From assembly GCF_020447305.1 (NCBI RefSeq), contig NZ_CP095732.1:1582501-1646500 (forward strand): a DNA stretch of 64,000 nt, written 5' to 3'. Below are positions 52,876 through 61,715 of the stretch, piece by piece. Position 1 is the first letter of the stretch, and each line of letters begins with the position of its first letter. The notes under the pieces were generated by a model. It was given only the letters and a program-made list of their open reading frames with translations, had not been told where the DNA came from and did no database searches. Source of the DNA: Abyssibius alkaniclasticus. Lineage in GTDB: Bacteria > Pseudomonadota > Alphaproteobacteria > Rhodobacterales > Rhodobacteraceae. A program made the position numbers and the translations under genes.

Positions 52876-55275
52876 ATGCTGGAGCTTTCAGGACAATGGG
52901 CCTTGCAGCAAGCGGGCGGCACGGTCGCGGCCCCCATGCGCCTGCCGGGCGATGCCATTTCGGCGCTGATGGATGCAGGCCACCTGCCCGACCCCTATGC
53001 AGGCCTGAACGAGTATGACTGCCGTTGGGTGGGTGAAAGCGATTGGGTGCTGTCGCGCAGCTTTACCCATGATGGCAGTGCATCCGCGCTGGAAATCTCC
53101 GAGCTGGATTGCGTGGCCGAGATCTGGCTGAACGGCCGGCAGGTTCTGGCCGCCGATAACCAGCACCGCCGCTATCGGGCCGATGTGTCGGCAGCACTTG
53201 TTGCGGGCGAGAACCATATCGAAATCCGCTTTGCTTCAAACGCGCGGGTGGCAGCGGAACGGGCCGCCGCCCAGCCCTGGCCGGTGCCCTTTTCCAAAGA
53301 CAATAACCCCATTGCGCATGGCAATATGCTGCGCAAGGTCCATTGCGATTTTGGCTGGGATTGGGGCATCGCGCTCGCGCCCTTCGGCGTTTACGGCGAC
53401 ATCCGCCTTGTGCCGCTTGAGCAGGTGGCGCTGCGCGATGTGCTTGTCGTGCAGCACCATAGCGCGGGCCGCGTTGTGCTTGAAATTTCGCTGCTGCTCA
53501 ACCAGCCCGCCAGCAATGTGGCCTGTAGCGCCAGCATCTGCGGGCAGGCGGCGCAGGCGAGCGCGCAAAATGGCCGGGCCGAGTTGCAAATCACCATTGA
53601 AAACCCCACGCTCTGGTGGCCTGCCGGTGCCGGCAATGCGGTGCTGCACGCGCTTGACATTCAGGTCGGTGACACCACGGCCAGCCGCCGGATCGGCCTT
53701 CGCGATCTGCGCCTGATCACAAAAGCCGACGCTGCTGGCACCGGCTTCAAGTTCAACATCAACGGGCGTGATATTTTTGCCAAGGGCGCCAACTGGATTC
53801 CCGCCGATGCGCTGCCCAGCCGCATCGAGCCAGCCGCCGTGCGCGCGCAGCTGCAATCGGCGCGCGATGCCAATATGAACATGATCCGCGTCTGGGGCGG
53901 TGGCCGGTATGAGCGTGACTGGTTTTACGACCTGTGCGACGAGCTTGGCCTCATGGTCTGGCAGGATTTCATGTTCGCCTGCCACCTTTACCCCGCCGAC
54001 CCCGCCTTTCTGGCCGGGATCGACGCCGAGGTGCGCGACGTGGTTGCCCGCATTTCCCACCATGCCTGCCTGGCGCTCTGGTGCGGCGATAACGAGGTGA
54101 TCGGCGCGCTCACCTGGTATGAGGAGGCGCGTAAAAACCGCGACCGCTACCTCGTCGCCTATGACCGGCTGAACCGCACGATTGAAACCGCTTTGCGCGA
54201 GACCCTGCCAAGCGCGGCCTGGTGGCCCTCCAGCCCCTCGGCAGGGGTTATGGACTTTTCCGATGGCTGGCATGATGACGGCGCGGGCGATATGCATTTC
54301 TGGTCGGTCTGGCACGAGGGCAAGGATTTCGAGCATTACCGCACCGTCCGCCCGCGCTTTGCGTCCGAGTTCGGCTTTCAGGCCTTCCCCAGCCTTGAAG
54401 TCATCCGCCAGTTCGCGCTGGGCGATGACATGAATGTCAACACGCCCGTGATGGAAAGCCATCAGAAAAACGCAGGCGGCAATACCCGCATTGCCGAAAC
54501 CATGCTGCGCTATTTCCGCTACCCGGCGGGGTTTGAAAACTTCGTTTATCTGTCGCAACTCCAGCAGGCGCTGGCCATCAAGACCGCTGTTGAATACTGG
54601 CGCTGCCAGATGCCGCATTGCATGGGCACGCTGTTCTGGCAGCTCAACGATGTCTGGCCCTGTGTGAGCTGGTCCAGCCTCAACTACGGCGGCGCGTGGA
54701 AGCTGCTGCATTATTTTGCCAAGCTGTTTTATGCCCCGGTTGCTGTTCATGCCGTGCCAAAGGGCGTGGTCATTCAACTGATCGCTGTGAACGACACCGC
54801 CGCCGATATGGCGCTGGAGGTTCAGGGTTTTACCGCCGATATGGCCGGTGCAACCCGCCCCAAAGGCCAGCAATCTGCGGTTATTGCGGCGGGCCAAACC
54901 GGCGTGATGCTGGAAATTCCCTTGGCGCAAATCCCCACAGGCGCCATCCTCGCCTTTACCTGGAAAGCAAATGGCCAGACGGGCGGCGATATTTTCAGCC
55001 CCGTCCCGTTCAAACGGCTCGCGCTGCAAAACCCGCAGCTAGGCCTTGCCTTCACGGCCAGGGGCGACATGGTCGAAATCACCCTGACCGCCGCCGCACT
55101 CGCGCTTTTCGTCACGCTCGAATGCCCGGCACCGGGCCGCTTCAGCCAGAACGGCTTTGCGCTTTTCCCCGGCCATCCGGCCACCATCACCTTCACCCCT
55201 GAAAATGGCGATGCCGCCACCGCCGCGCGCCAGATAACCAGCCGCAACCTATGGGCCAGTTCGCATGAAGCGTAG
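52876..55275 (+). CDS. Beta-mannosidase (glycoside hydrolase family 2)
   Basis: GH2 beta-mannosidase of 799 residues. An N-terminal sugar-binding jelly roll (to about 160), an Ig-like domain and the TIM barrel follow in order. The acid/base Glu407 lies in WCGDNE (402-407) and the nucleophile Glu498 in FASEFGFQ; their spacing of 91 residues matches known beta-mannosidases. ANWIPADALPS near 309-319 is also typical. There is no signal peptide, so it acts in the cytoplasm on imported manno-oligosaccharides. The next gene overlaps by 11 nt. Confidence 0.93.
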   Translation: MLELSGQWALQQAGGTVAAPMRLPGDAISALMDAGHLPDPYAGLNEYDCRWVGESDWVLSRSFTHDGSASALEISELDCVAEIWLNGRQVLAADNQHRRYRADVSAALVAGENHIEIRFASNARVAAERAAAQPWPVPFSKDNNPIAHGNMLRKVHCDFGWDWGIALAPFGVYGDIRLVPLEQVALRDVLVVQHHSAGRVVLEISLLLNQPASNVACSASICGQAAQASAQNGRAELQITIENPTLWWPAGAGNAVLHALDIQVGDTTASRRIGLRDLRLITKADAAGTGFKFNINGRDIFAKGANWIPADALPSRIEPAAVRAQLQSARDANMNMIRVWGGGRYERDWFYDLCDELGLMVWQDFMFACHLYPADPAFLAGIDAEVRDVVARISHHACLALWCGDNEVIGALTWYEEARKNRDRYLVAYDRLNRTIETALRETLPSAAWWPSSPSAGVMDFSDGWHDDGAGDMHFWSVWHEGKDFEHYRTVRPRFASEFGFQAFPSLEVIRQFALGDDMNVNTPVMESHQKNAGGNTRIAETMLRYFRYPAGFENFVYLSQLQQALAIKTAVEYWRCQMPHCMGTLFWQLNDVWPCVSWSSLNYGGAWKLLHYFAKLFYAPVAVHAVPKGVVIQLIAVNDTAADMALEVQGFTADMAGATRPKGQQSAVIAAGQTGVMLEIPLAQIPTGAILAFTWKANGQTGGDIFSPVPFKRLALQNPQLGLAFTARGDMVEITLTAAALALFVTLECPAPGRFSQNGFALFPGHPATITFTPENGDAATAARQITSRNLWASSHEA

Positions 55276-55951
55276 TGAAATCAACACCATATTGCTGGAA
55301 AGCGACAGGTTCATCCGCAGCTTCGGCTTCGTGCTGCCGCCCTTCGCCTATTGGTCACCCGATGAGATGAAATCCCGCATCGCCAGCGATTCCGCGCGCA
55401 TCCGCGATATGCGCATGGGCTGGGATATTACCGATTACGGGCAGGGCAATTTCCCCGATCTTGGCCTGTTCCTGTTCACGCTGCGCAACGGTTCCGCCAG
55501 CAATGTGGCGGCGGGCAGGGGTGTGCTTTACGCCGAAAAGATCATGATCAGCCGGCAAAACCAGATCTCGCCCATGCACCGGCATAATGATAAGACCGAA
55601 GACATTATCAACCGTGGCGGGGCGACGCTGGCCATCGAGCTTTTCGCCGCCAGTGCGGATGGCAGTATAGATGATGAAGCCGAGGTGCGGGTGCTGTGCG
55701 ATGGTCGCCTGCGCACCGTCGCGCCCGGTGGCATTCTGGCGCTTGCCCCCGGCGAAAGCGTCACCCTTCTGCCGCATCATTGGCACGCCTTCTGGGGCGA
55801 GGGGGGCGATGTGCTGATCGGCGAAGTCTCCAATGTGAACGACGATCTGAACGACAATATCTTCCGCGACAAGATCGGCCGCTTTGCGGATGTGGATGAG
55901 GATACCGCCCCCGTGCATCTGCTTGTTGCCGATTATGACAGTTATCTTTGA
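55265..55951 (+). CDS. D-lyxose/D-mannose ketol-isomerase (cupin type)
   Basis: D-lyxose isomerase family protein of 228 residues. The cupin metal ligands are H105 and H107 in MHRHND, E112, and a His in LPHHWHAFWGE (171-174), matching the known Mn-binding set. These enzymes interconvert D-lyxose/D-xylulose and D-mannose/D-fructose. After a beta-mannosidase, conversion of mannose to fructose is the likely job. It overlaps the GH2 gene by 11 nt. Confidence 0.9.
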   Translation: MKRSEINTILLESDRFIRSFGFVLPPFAYWSPDEMKSRIASDSARIRDMRMGWDITDYGQGNFPDLGLFLFTLRNGSASNVAAGRGVLYAEKIMISRQNQISPMHRHNDKTEDIINRGGATLAIELFAASADGSIDDEAEVRVLCDGRLRTVAPGGILALAPGESVTLLPHHWHAFWGEGGDVLIGEVSNVNDDLNDNIFRDKIGRFADVDEDTAPVHLLVADYDSYL

Positions 55952-55973
55952 ACCCGATATGAAAGGCCCACCA

Positions 55974-56729
55974 ATGGCACAGCTATCCTACCAGCTTTAT
56001 TCCTCCCGCAAATTCGGCCCGCTGGCCCAGACGCTCGAAATGCTGGGCAGCCTTGGCTATGCCAATGTCGAGGCCTATGGCTCGCTTCTGGCCGATGACA
56101 GCACCCGCGCCTTGCTTGGCCAGGGGTTGCGCGCCCACGGGCTTTCCATGCCAAGCGCGCATATGGGCCTTGCGGAGTTGGAGGCTGATGGCGCCGCCAT
56201 TGCCGCCATCGCCAAGGAACTTGGCATCAAAACCGTCTACTGCCCGCATATCATGCCCGATGAACGCCCGGCCGATGCCGCTGGCTGGCACGCCTTTGGG
56301 GCGCGGCTGGAAGCGGCAGGCGCGCCCATTCGTGCCGCCGGCATCGGTTTTGGCTGGCATAACCATGACTTTGAATTCAAAGCCTTGCCCGATGGCAGTA
56401 TGCCCATCGAACATCTTCTGGCCGGCGGCCCGAGCTTGTCGTTGGAGCTTGACGTGGCCTGGGTGGTGCGCGCCGGGGCCGACCCGCTGGCGTGGATTGC
56501 AAAATACGCCGACCGCATTACCGCCGCCCATATCAAAGACATCGCCCCGGCGGGCGAGAAGGCCGATGAAGACGGCTGGGCCGATGTCGGCACCGGCGTG
56601 ATGGATTGGCCCGCCTTGGCCAAGGCGTTGCAGGCGACCAAGGCCAGCCTATGGGTTATGGAACACGACAATCCCAGCGATGATGCGCGCTTTGCCGCCG
56701 CCTCGCTGAGCGCAGCACAGACATTCTGA
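55974..56729 (+). CDS. Sugar phosphate isomerase/epimerase family protein (TIM barrel)
   Basis: AP-endonuclease-2-type TIM barrel protein of 251 residues, IolE/IolI/YcjR-like. Metal-site segments are FGWHNHDFEF near 125-134, LELDVAWVVRAGADP near 153-167, AAHIKDIA near 181-188 and WVMEHDNP near 226-233. The start at 55974 is preferred because AAAGG lies 7 nt upstream; earlier ATGs at 55935 and 55959 are in frame. With the next gene (Gfo/Idh) it resembles keto-sugar glycoside pathways, so it may handle a 3-keto intermediate. The substrate is unknown. Confidence 0.85.
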   Translation: MAQLSYQLYSSRKFGPLAQTLEMLGSLGYANVEAYGSLLADDSTRALLGQGLRAHGLSMPSAHMGLAELEADGAAIAAIAKELGIKTVYCPHIMPDERPADAAGWHAFGARLEAAGAPIRAAGIGFGWHNHDFEFKALPDGSMPIEHLLAGGPSLSLELDVAWVVRAGADPLAWIAKYADRITAAHIKDIAPAGEKADEDGWADVGTGVMDWPALAKALQATKASLWVMEHDNPSDDARFAAASLSAAQTF

Positions 56730-56739
56730 AGGAAAAATC

Positions 56740-57861
56740 ATGAGCGATCTCGGCATAGGCATTATCGGCTGCGGCAATATTTCAACCTCGTATCTGCGGC
56801 TTGCCCCGCTGTTCAAGGGGATCGAAATGCGCGCCGTGGCCGATCTGAACATGGATGCGGCCACGGCCCGCGCCAAGGAATATGGCCTGCGGGCGGAAAC
56901 GGTTGCAGGGCTGTTGGCGGCGGATGATATCGACATCATCGTCAACCTCACCATTCCGGATGCGCATTTTGCGGTAACAAAATCCATCGTTTCGGCGGGC
57001 AAACACGCCTATTCCGAAAAGCCACTGGTGCTAACGGTGGATGAAGGCAAGGAGCTTGAGGCCTTGGCGAAATCCAAGGGCGTGCAGGTGGGTTGTGCGC
57101 CCGATACTTTCCTTGGCGGCGCGCATCAGCAGGTGCGGCAATTGGTCGATGATGGCGCCATCGGGCGCGTCACCTCGGGCAGTTGCCACGTCATGTCGCC
57201 CGGCATGGAAATGTGGCACCCGAACCCCGACTTTTTCTTCCTGCCCGGCGGCGGCCCGATCCTCGATCTTGGCCCCTATTACATCGCCGCGCTGATAAAT
57301 CTGATCGGCCCGATCAGGCGCGTGGGCGCACTCACATCATCCGCACAGGCCGAGCGGACCATTACCAGCCAGCCCCGCGCGGGCGAGAAGATTCCGGTCA
57401 AAACCCCCACCACGATCAACGCGCTGCTGGAATTTGAAAGCGGGGCGAATATCACGCTTTCGGCAAGCTGGGATGTTCATGCCCATCAGCATTCCAATAT
57501 CGAGATCTACGGCACCGAAGGCTCGCTCTTCGTGCCCGACCCGAACTTCTTTGGCGGCGACATCAAGCTGGCGGGCAAGGATGGCAAGATCAACCCCGTC
57601 ACCGCCTGGGCACATCCATTCGGCATTCCCAACCAGGACCAGGGCCGCGCCAATTACCGCACGGCGGGGCTGGCCGATATGGCAATGGCCATCCACGAGG
57701 GCCGCGATGCGCGCTGTGCAATGGCGCGCGCGCTGCACGGGGTCGATGCGATGGTGTCAATCCTGAAATCGGGCGAAACCGGGCAGTTTGTAACGCTGTC
57801 CACAAGCTGCACCCGCCCCGAAGCCCTTGACGCAGACGCAGCGGCGGCACTTCTGCGCTAA
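56740..57861 (+). CDS. Gfo/Idh/MocA family NAD(P)-dependent oxidoreductase
   Basis: Sugar dehydrogenase of 373 residues. The N-terminal Rossmann motif IGIIGCGNIST is at residues 5-15, and SEKPLVLTVDEGKEL near 95-109 contains the conserved E-K-P. The C-terminal domain with GGGPILDLGPYYI near 174-186 carries catalytic D and H/Y positions. Together with the upstream TIM-barrel protein it could oxidise/isomerise a sugar released by the mannosidase. It is the last intact gene of the mannoside operon. Confidence 0.92.
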   Translation: MSDLGIGIIGCGNISTSYLRLAPLFKGIEMRAVADLNMDAATARAKEYGLRAETVAGLLAADDIDIIVNLTIPDAHFAVTKSIVSAGKHAYSEKPLVLTVDEGKELEALAKSKGVQVGCAPDTFLGGAHQQVRQLVDDGAIGRVTSGSCHVMSPGMEMWHPNPDFFFLPGGGPILDLGPYYIAALINLIGPIRRVGALTSSAQAERTITSQPRAGEKIPVKTPTTINALLEFESGANITLSASWDVHAHQHSNIEIYGTEGSLFVPDPNFFGGDIKLAGKDGKINPVTAWAHPFGIPNQDQGRANYRTAGLADMAMAIHEGRDARCAMARALHGVDAMVSILKSGETGQFVTLSTSCTRPEALDADAAAALLR

Positions 57862-57881
57862 GCGTTGCGCCGCCCCTAGTT

Positions 57882-58427
57882 TGCAGTGGCGGCTTGCGGC
57901 TCGACAGGCACCGGGGCGTGGGCCGCCTGAACCTTGCCTATGGCGAGGCGGTCGACCTGCTGATCAGCATCGCTGTGGCCGAGCAGATGAACTCGCCGCT
58001 GTTTCTGGCCGGGCTTGGCGCGGTGCGGCGGCAGTTGGTCGCGTCCTTCTCGCCGGAAAAGTGGCGCAAGGTGGAGCGGCTGAAATCGCGCATTGTGATA
58101 GGCGTGACCTCGTCAACCCATGTGCAGGCGGGCGCGGTTGCACCGCCAAGGCGGGTTGTGCAGGCGCTGCATCAGGCGTTTCTTGCCCAGGACGTGTTGC
58201 AGATACGTTATAGGCGCGAAGATGGCGCAACATCCGAGCGGCAGATCGAGCCGCATTACCTCTATCTGCACGATCCGGTCTGGTATGTTGTGGCCTATGA
58301 CCATCTGCGCCAATGCCCCAGAACCTTCCGATGTGACCGGATGCTTGCGGCCCGATCAACCGGAGAACGGTTCAATCTGCAAAACCGCGCGGTGTTTGCG
58401 GCGTCACTCGTGAATGACGCGCAATAA
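57882..58427 (+). pseudogene. Remnant of a WYL-domain transcriptional regulator (HTH lost)
   Basis: A plus-strand open frame of about 180 residues beginning SGGLRLDRHRG, the point where an HTH_11-WYL (YafY-type) regulator would just have finished its DNA-binding domain (GGYRL-like). The WYL domain follows (QIRYRREDGATSERQIEPHYLYLHDPVWYVVAYD). The reading frame closes after ...AASLVNDAQ, short of the usual C-terminal extension. No helix-turn-helix is encoded upstream; only 20-30 nt separate it from the preceding gene. It is most likely a beheaded regulator. Confidence 0.7.
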
Positions 58428-58433
58428 CCCATG

Positions 58434-58485
58434 TCGGTGGCGGCGCGGCAAGGTTGCGCCTGTGGCAACCTGGCACCCGCGCCGC
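58434..58485. repeat. GC-rich palindromic repeat, copy 1 (probable terminator)
   Basis: A 52-nt element with outer arms GCGGCGCGG/CCGCGCCGC and an inner arm pair AGGTTG/CAACCT. Its first 20 nt are identical to the element at 60834, exactly 2400 nt away. It lies directly 3' of tdh on the minus strand and between convergent units, fitting a terminator or REP-like role. Confidence 0.6.
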
Positions 58486-58487
58486 TA

Positions 58488-59531
58488 TCAGGCCTGGGTC
58501 CAATCCAGCACGACCTTGCCGCTGGAGCCTTCGCGCATCGTTTCAAACCCGGTCTGGAAGTCGTCCACCGCAAAACGGTGCGTGATGACCTTGCGCACAT
58601 CCAGCCCGTTTTGCAGCATGGCGATCATCTTATACCAGGTTTCAAAGATCTCGCGGCCGTAAACACCCTTGATGGTGATGGCCTTGAAAACGATCCGGCT
58701 CCAATCCACCGGCGATTTGCCGGGGGGTATGCCGAGCATGGCAATGCGCCCGCCCATTGTCATCGTGTCAACCATCTGGTCGAGCGCGCGCTGGTTGCCC
58801 GACATTTCCAAACCCACATCGAAGCCTTGCGTCATTTTCAGGCGCGGGATGACGGCGGCAAGCTCGTCGGTGGCCACATTCACCGGCAGCACATCGGCCA
58901 CCTTGCCGGCCAGATCGAGCCGCGCCTGGTTGATATCGGTAATCACCACATTGCGCGCCCCGGCATGGCGCGCCACGGCGGCGGCCATAATGCCGATGGG
59001 GCCGGCGCCGGTCACAAGCACATCCTCGCCGATCAGATCAAAGCTGAGGGCCGTATGCACGGCATTGCCGAGCGGGTCCAAGATAGCACCGATCTCATCG
59101 TCAATTTCATCGGGCAGGGGGACGGTGTTGAAGGCGGGCAGGCGCAGAAATTGCGCGAATGCGCCCTGCTCGTTCACCCCGATGCCGCGTGTGGCCGGGT
59201 CCAGATGGAACTTGCCCGCCCGGCTTTGGCGCGACTTCTTGCCAATCAGATGCCCCTCGCCGGAACAGCGCTGGCCGAGCGAAAGCTCGGTCACATTGCG
59301 GCCAAGCTCGACGATCTCACCGGCAAATTCATGGCCCGTGATCAGCCCCACAGGCACGGTGCCCGCCGCCCATTCATCCCAGTTCCAGATATGGATATCG
59401 GTGCCGCAAATGCCGGTCTTGTTGATCTTGATCAGCACATCATCGGGGCCGATTTCCGGCACGGGCGCGGTTTTCATCCATAGCCCGACCTCGGGTTTGG
59501 TCTTGGCCAGCGCCTTCATTTCATTGCTCAT
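58488..59531 (-). CDS. tdh: L-threonine 3-dehydrogenase lacking the structural zinc site
   Basis: Medium-chain dehydrogenase of 347 residues oxidising threonine to 2-amino-3-ketobutyrate. The catalytic zinc region [17 protein letters not shown] (39-55) with GHEFAGEI, and the NAD loop [12 protein letters not shown] near 173-184, are intact. The segment that in E. coli Tdh holds four structural-zinc Cys reads [19 protein letters not shown], with none of the four. Its start overlaps the kbl stop (ATGA), so the two enzymes are co-translated. Confidence 0.94.
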   Translation of the reverse strand: MSNEMKALAKTKPEVGLWMKTAPVPEIGPDDVLIKINKTGICGTDIHIWNWDEWAAGTVPVGLITGHEFAGEIVELGRNVTELSLGQRCSGEGHLIGKKSRQSRAGKFHLDPATRGIGVNEQGAFAQFLRLPAFNTVPLPDEIDDEIGAILDPLGNAVHTALSFDLIGEDVLVTGAGPIGIMAAAVARHAGARNVVITDINQARLDLAGKVADVLPVNVATDELAAVIPRLKMTQGFDVGLEMSGNQRALDQMVDTMTMGGRIAMLGIPPGKSPVDWSRIVFKAITIKGVYGREIFETWYKMIAMLQNGLDVRKVITHRFAVDDFQTGFETMREGSSGKVVLDWTQA

Positions 59532-60754
59532 TTCAGCACTCCTGTGGCTTTGCCCGCCGCTTTGAACGCATCAAGCGCGAAGTTCAGATCATCGCGCGTG
59601 AGCTTGGCATTCATCTGCGTGCGAATGCGCGCGGCACCTTTTGGGACAACCGGAAAGAAGAAGCCCGCCACATAGACCCCGCGCTGGAACAGATCGGCCG
59701 CCATTGCCTGCGCAAGTTTCGCATCGCCCAGCATGACGGGGATGATCGGATGCGCGCCGTCCAGCAAACCGAAGCCGGCATCGGCCAGCCCGGCGCGCCA
59801 ATAGGCGGCGTTTTCAAACAGTTGCGCGCGCAGATCGTCGCCCGCTTCCACCAGATCGAGCGCCGCTAGCCCGGCGGCGACAATCGCGGGCGGCAGCGCG
59901 TTGGAAAACAGATAGGGCCGCGCGCGCTGGCGCAAAAGGTCGATCAGGGGTTGTGGCCCGGCGATATAGCCGCCAAGCGCGCCGCCAAGCGCCTTGCCCA
60001 AGGTGCCGGTCATCACATCGGCCTGAACGCCGAAATGGGCGGGCGTGCCGCGCCCCTGCGGGCCCATGAAGCCGGTGGCATGGCAATCATCCACCATCAA
60101 GAGCGCGCCGAATTCATCGGCCAGCGCGCGAATCTCGGGCAGTCTGGCAAGGTAGCCATCCATCGAGAACACCCCGTCGGTGGCGATCATGATGAACCGC
60201 GCACCGTCGGCCCTGGCCGCCTCCAACTGGGTGCGCAAATCCGCCATATCGGAATTGGCAAAGCGGTAGCGCCTGGCCTTGCACAGCCGGATCCCGTCGA
60301 TGATCGAGGCATGGTTGAGACTGTCGGAAATCACCGCATCCTCGGTCCCCAGCAGCGGTTCGAACAGCCCGCCATTGGCATCGAAACAGGCGGCGAACAG
60401 GATGGAATCGTCATGGCCGAGGAAGCGTGCGAGCCGCGCCTCCAACTGGCGGTGCAGATCCTGCGTGCCGCAGATGAAGCGCACCGAGGCCATGCCGTAA
60501 CCCAGATCATCCATCGCGCCCTTGGCGGCGGCAATCAGCGCCGGATGGTCGGCAAGGCCAAGGTAGTTATTGGCGCAAAGGTTGACCACGCGCTCATGCG
60601 TAACGCCTTCATGGTTTACCGAAATCCGCCCGGCCTGCGCTGAGGTGATCATCCGCTCGCTCTTCATCAGCCCGTCGGCATCAATCTGCGCAAGGGTTTG
60701 GGTGATGTGGTTCAGGAATGGGCTGGGCGCGGGGTTGGGCACGGGGTTGGGCAC
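59528..60754 (-). CDS. kbl: Glycine C-acetyltransferase (2-amino-3-ketobutyrate CoA ligase)
   Basis: Fold-type I PLP enzyme of 408 residues splitting 2-amino-3-ketobutyrate with CoA into glycine and acetyl-CoA. The PLP Lys lies in [13 protein letters not shown] near 245-257, and [10 protein letters not shown] near 210-219 holds the cofactor-binding Asp/His. The start codon is GTG with AGGAG 8 nt upstream. The first ten residues [10 protein letters not shown] come from a 12-nt tandem repeat and are absent from E. coli Kbl. It forms a two-gene operon with tdh. Confidence 0.95.
   Translation of the reverse strand: MPNPVPNPAPSPFLNHITQTLAQIDADGLMKSERMITSAQAGRISVNHEGVTHERVVNLCANNYLGLADHPALIAAAKGAMDDLGYGMASVRFICGTQDLHRQLEARLARFLGHDDSILFAACFDANGGLFEPLLGTEDAVISDSLNHASIIDGIRLCKARRYRFANSDMADLRTQLEAARADGARFIMIATDGVFSMDGYLARLPEIRALADEFGALLMVDDCHATGFMGPQGRGTPAHFGVQADVMTGTLGKALGGALGGYIAGPQPLIDLLRQRARPYLFSNALPPAIVAAGLAALDLVEAGDDLRAQLFENAAYWRAGLADAGFGLLDGAHPIIPVMLGDAKLAQAMAADLFQRGVYVAGFFFPVVPKGAARIRTQMNAKLTRDDLNFALDAFKAAGKATGVLK
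60731..60754. repeat. 12-nt tandem repeat at the kbl start
   Basis: Two perfect copies of GGGGTTGGGCAC (plus strand), giving GTG-Pro-Asn-Pro twice on the coding strand. Each copy contains a GTG, so slippage would add or remove a possible start codon and change spacing to the ribosome-binding site. Confidence 0.7.
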
Positions 60755-60833
60755 GGGGGGCGCTCCTGTTGCATTGTCAGGGTTTGCGCCAGCCTATGCC
60801 GCAAGCCGCGCCATGTAAATTGCGGCAAAACCA

Positions 60834-60886
60834 TCGGTGGCGGCGCGGCAAGGCTGCGCGGGTTGCCCCGTTGCGCCCGCGCCGCC
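60834..60886. repeat. GC-rich palindromic repeat, copy 2 (probable terminator)
   Basis: Same element as 58434-58485, here with perfect 10-bp outer arms GGCGGCGCGG/CCGCGCCGCC. It lies 14 nt 3' of the allE stop on the minus strand, and the hairpin is followed on that strand by ACCGATGGTTTT. This supports termination of the puuE-allE transcript before kbl. Confidence 0.65.
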
Positions 60887-60899
60887 CGCAGATGTTGCG

Positions 60900-61715
60900 C
60901 TAAGCCAGACGCGCGTGGCGGTTCACGTCTTTATACAGCAAATACCGGAACGGGCCGGGGCCGGCGGCATAGCAGGCCTGCGGGCAGAAGGCGCGCAGCC
61001 ACATGAAATCGCCGGCCTCGACCTCCACCCAATCCTGGTTGAGCTTGTAAACGGCCTTGCCCTCCAGCACGTAAAGCCCGTGTTCCATGACATGGGTTTC
61101 CTCGAAGGGAATGACCCCGCCGGGCTGGAAGGTGACAATGTTCACATGCATATCGTGGCGCAGATCGTCGGGTTCCACAAACCGCGTTGTGGCCCAAACG
61201 CCGTTTGTGTCGGGCATGGGGGAAGGGGCGATGGCACTGTCCGAGGTTACGAAAGCCGGCGGGGCTTCCACCCCCGGCGCCGCCTCGTAGCGTTTGCGCA
61301 GCCAGTGAAAGCTGGCGGGCAGGGCGCCGCGGTTATGCGCGGCCCATGTAGCACCCGCCGGAATATAGGCGTAACCACCCGCCGCAAGCACATGCGCCTG
61401 ACCCTCAAGCGTAAGCGCAAGCTCGCCCCTGGTCACGAACAGCACGCCCTGCACGCCTGCCTCCGGTTCTGGCCTGTCCGACCCGCCACCCGGTGCAACC
61501 TCCATCACATACTGGCTGAAACTCTCCGAAAACCCCGACATCGGGCGCGCGATGATCCACGCCTTTGTGCCCGCCCAGCCGGGCAGGTAGCTGGTGACGA
61601 TATCGGAAAACACCCCGCGCGGAATGAAGGCATAGGCGTCGGTAAACACCGCGCGCCCGGTCATCAGCGCGGTTTGCGGCGGCAGGCCGCCCGGCGGGGC
61701 AAAGTAATCGCTCAT
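60900..61715 (-). CDS. allE: (S)-ureidoglycine aminohydrolase (bicupin)
   Basis: Bicupin of 271 residues releasing ammonia from (S)-ureidoglycine in allantoin breakdown. The N-terminal cupin has GVQGVLFVTRGELALTLEG near 87-105; the C-terminal cupin has the metal cluster in IPFEETHVMEHGLYVLEGKAVYKL near 203-226 (Glu, His, His). The start at 61715 overlaps the puuE stop by ATGA; a longer frame to 61766 is rejected. Confidence 0.9.
   Translation of the reverse strand: MSDYFAPPGGLPPQTALMTGRAVFTDAYAFIPRGVFSDIVTSYLPGWAGTKAWIIARPMSGFSESFSQYVMEVAPGGGSDRPEPEAGVQGVLFVTRGELALTLEGQAHVLAAGGYAYIPAGATWAAHNRGALPASFHWLRKRYEAAPGVEAPPAFVTSDSAIAPSPMPDTNGVWATTRFVEPDDLRHDMHVNIVTFQPGGVIPFEETHVMEHGLYVLEGKAVYKLNQDWVEVEAGDFMWLRAFCPQACYAAGPGPFRYLLYKDVNRHARLA

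Noticed and set aside
53236-55029. Long minus-strand frame opposite the GH2 gene
   Set aside because: Antisense shadow of the beta-mannosidase.
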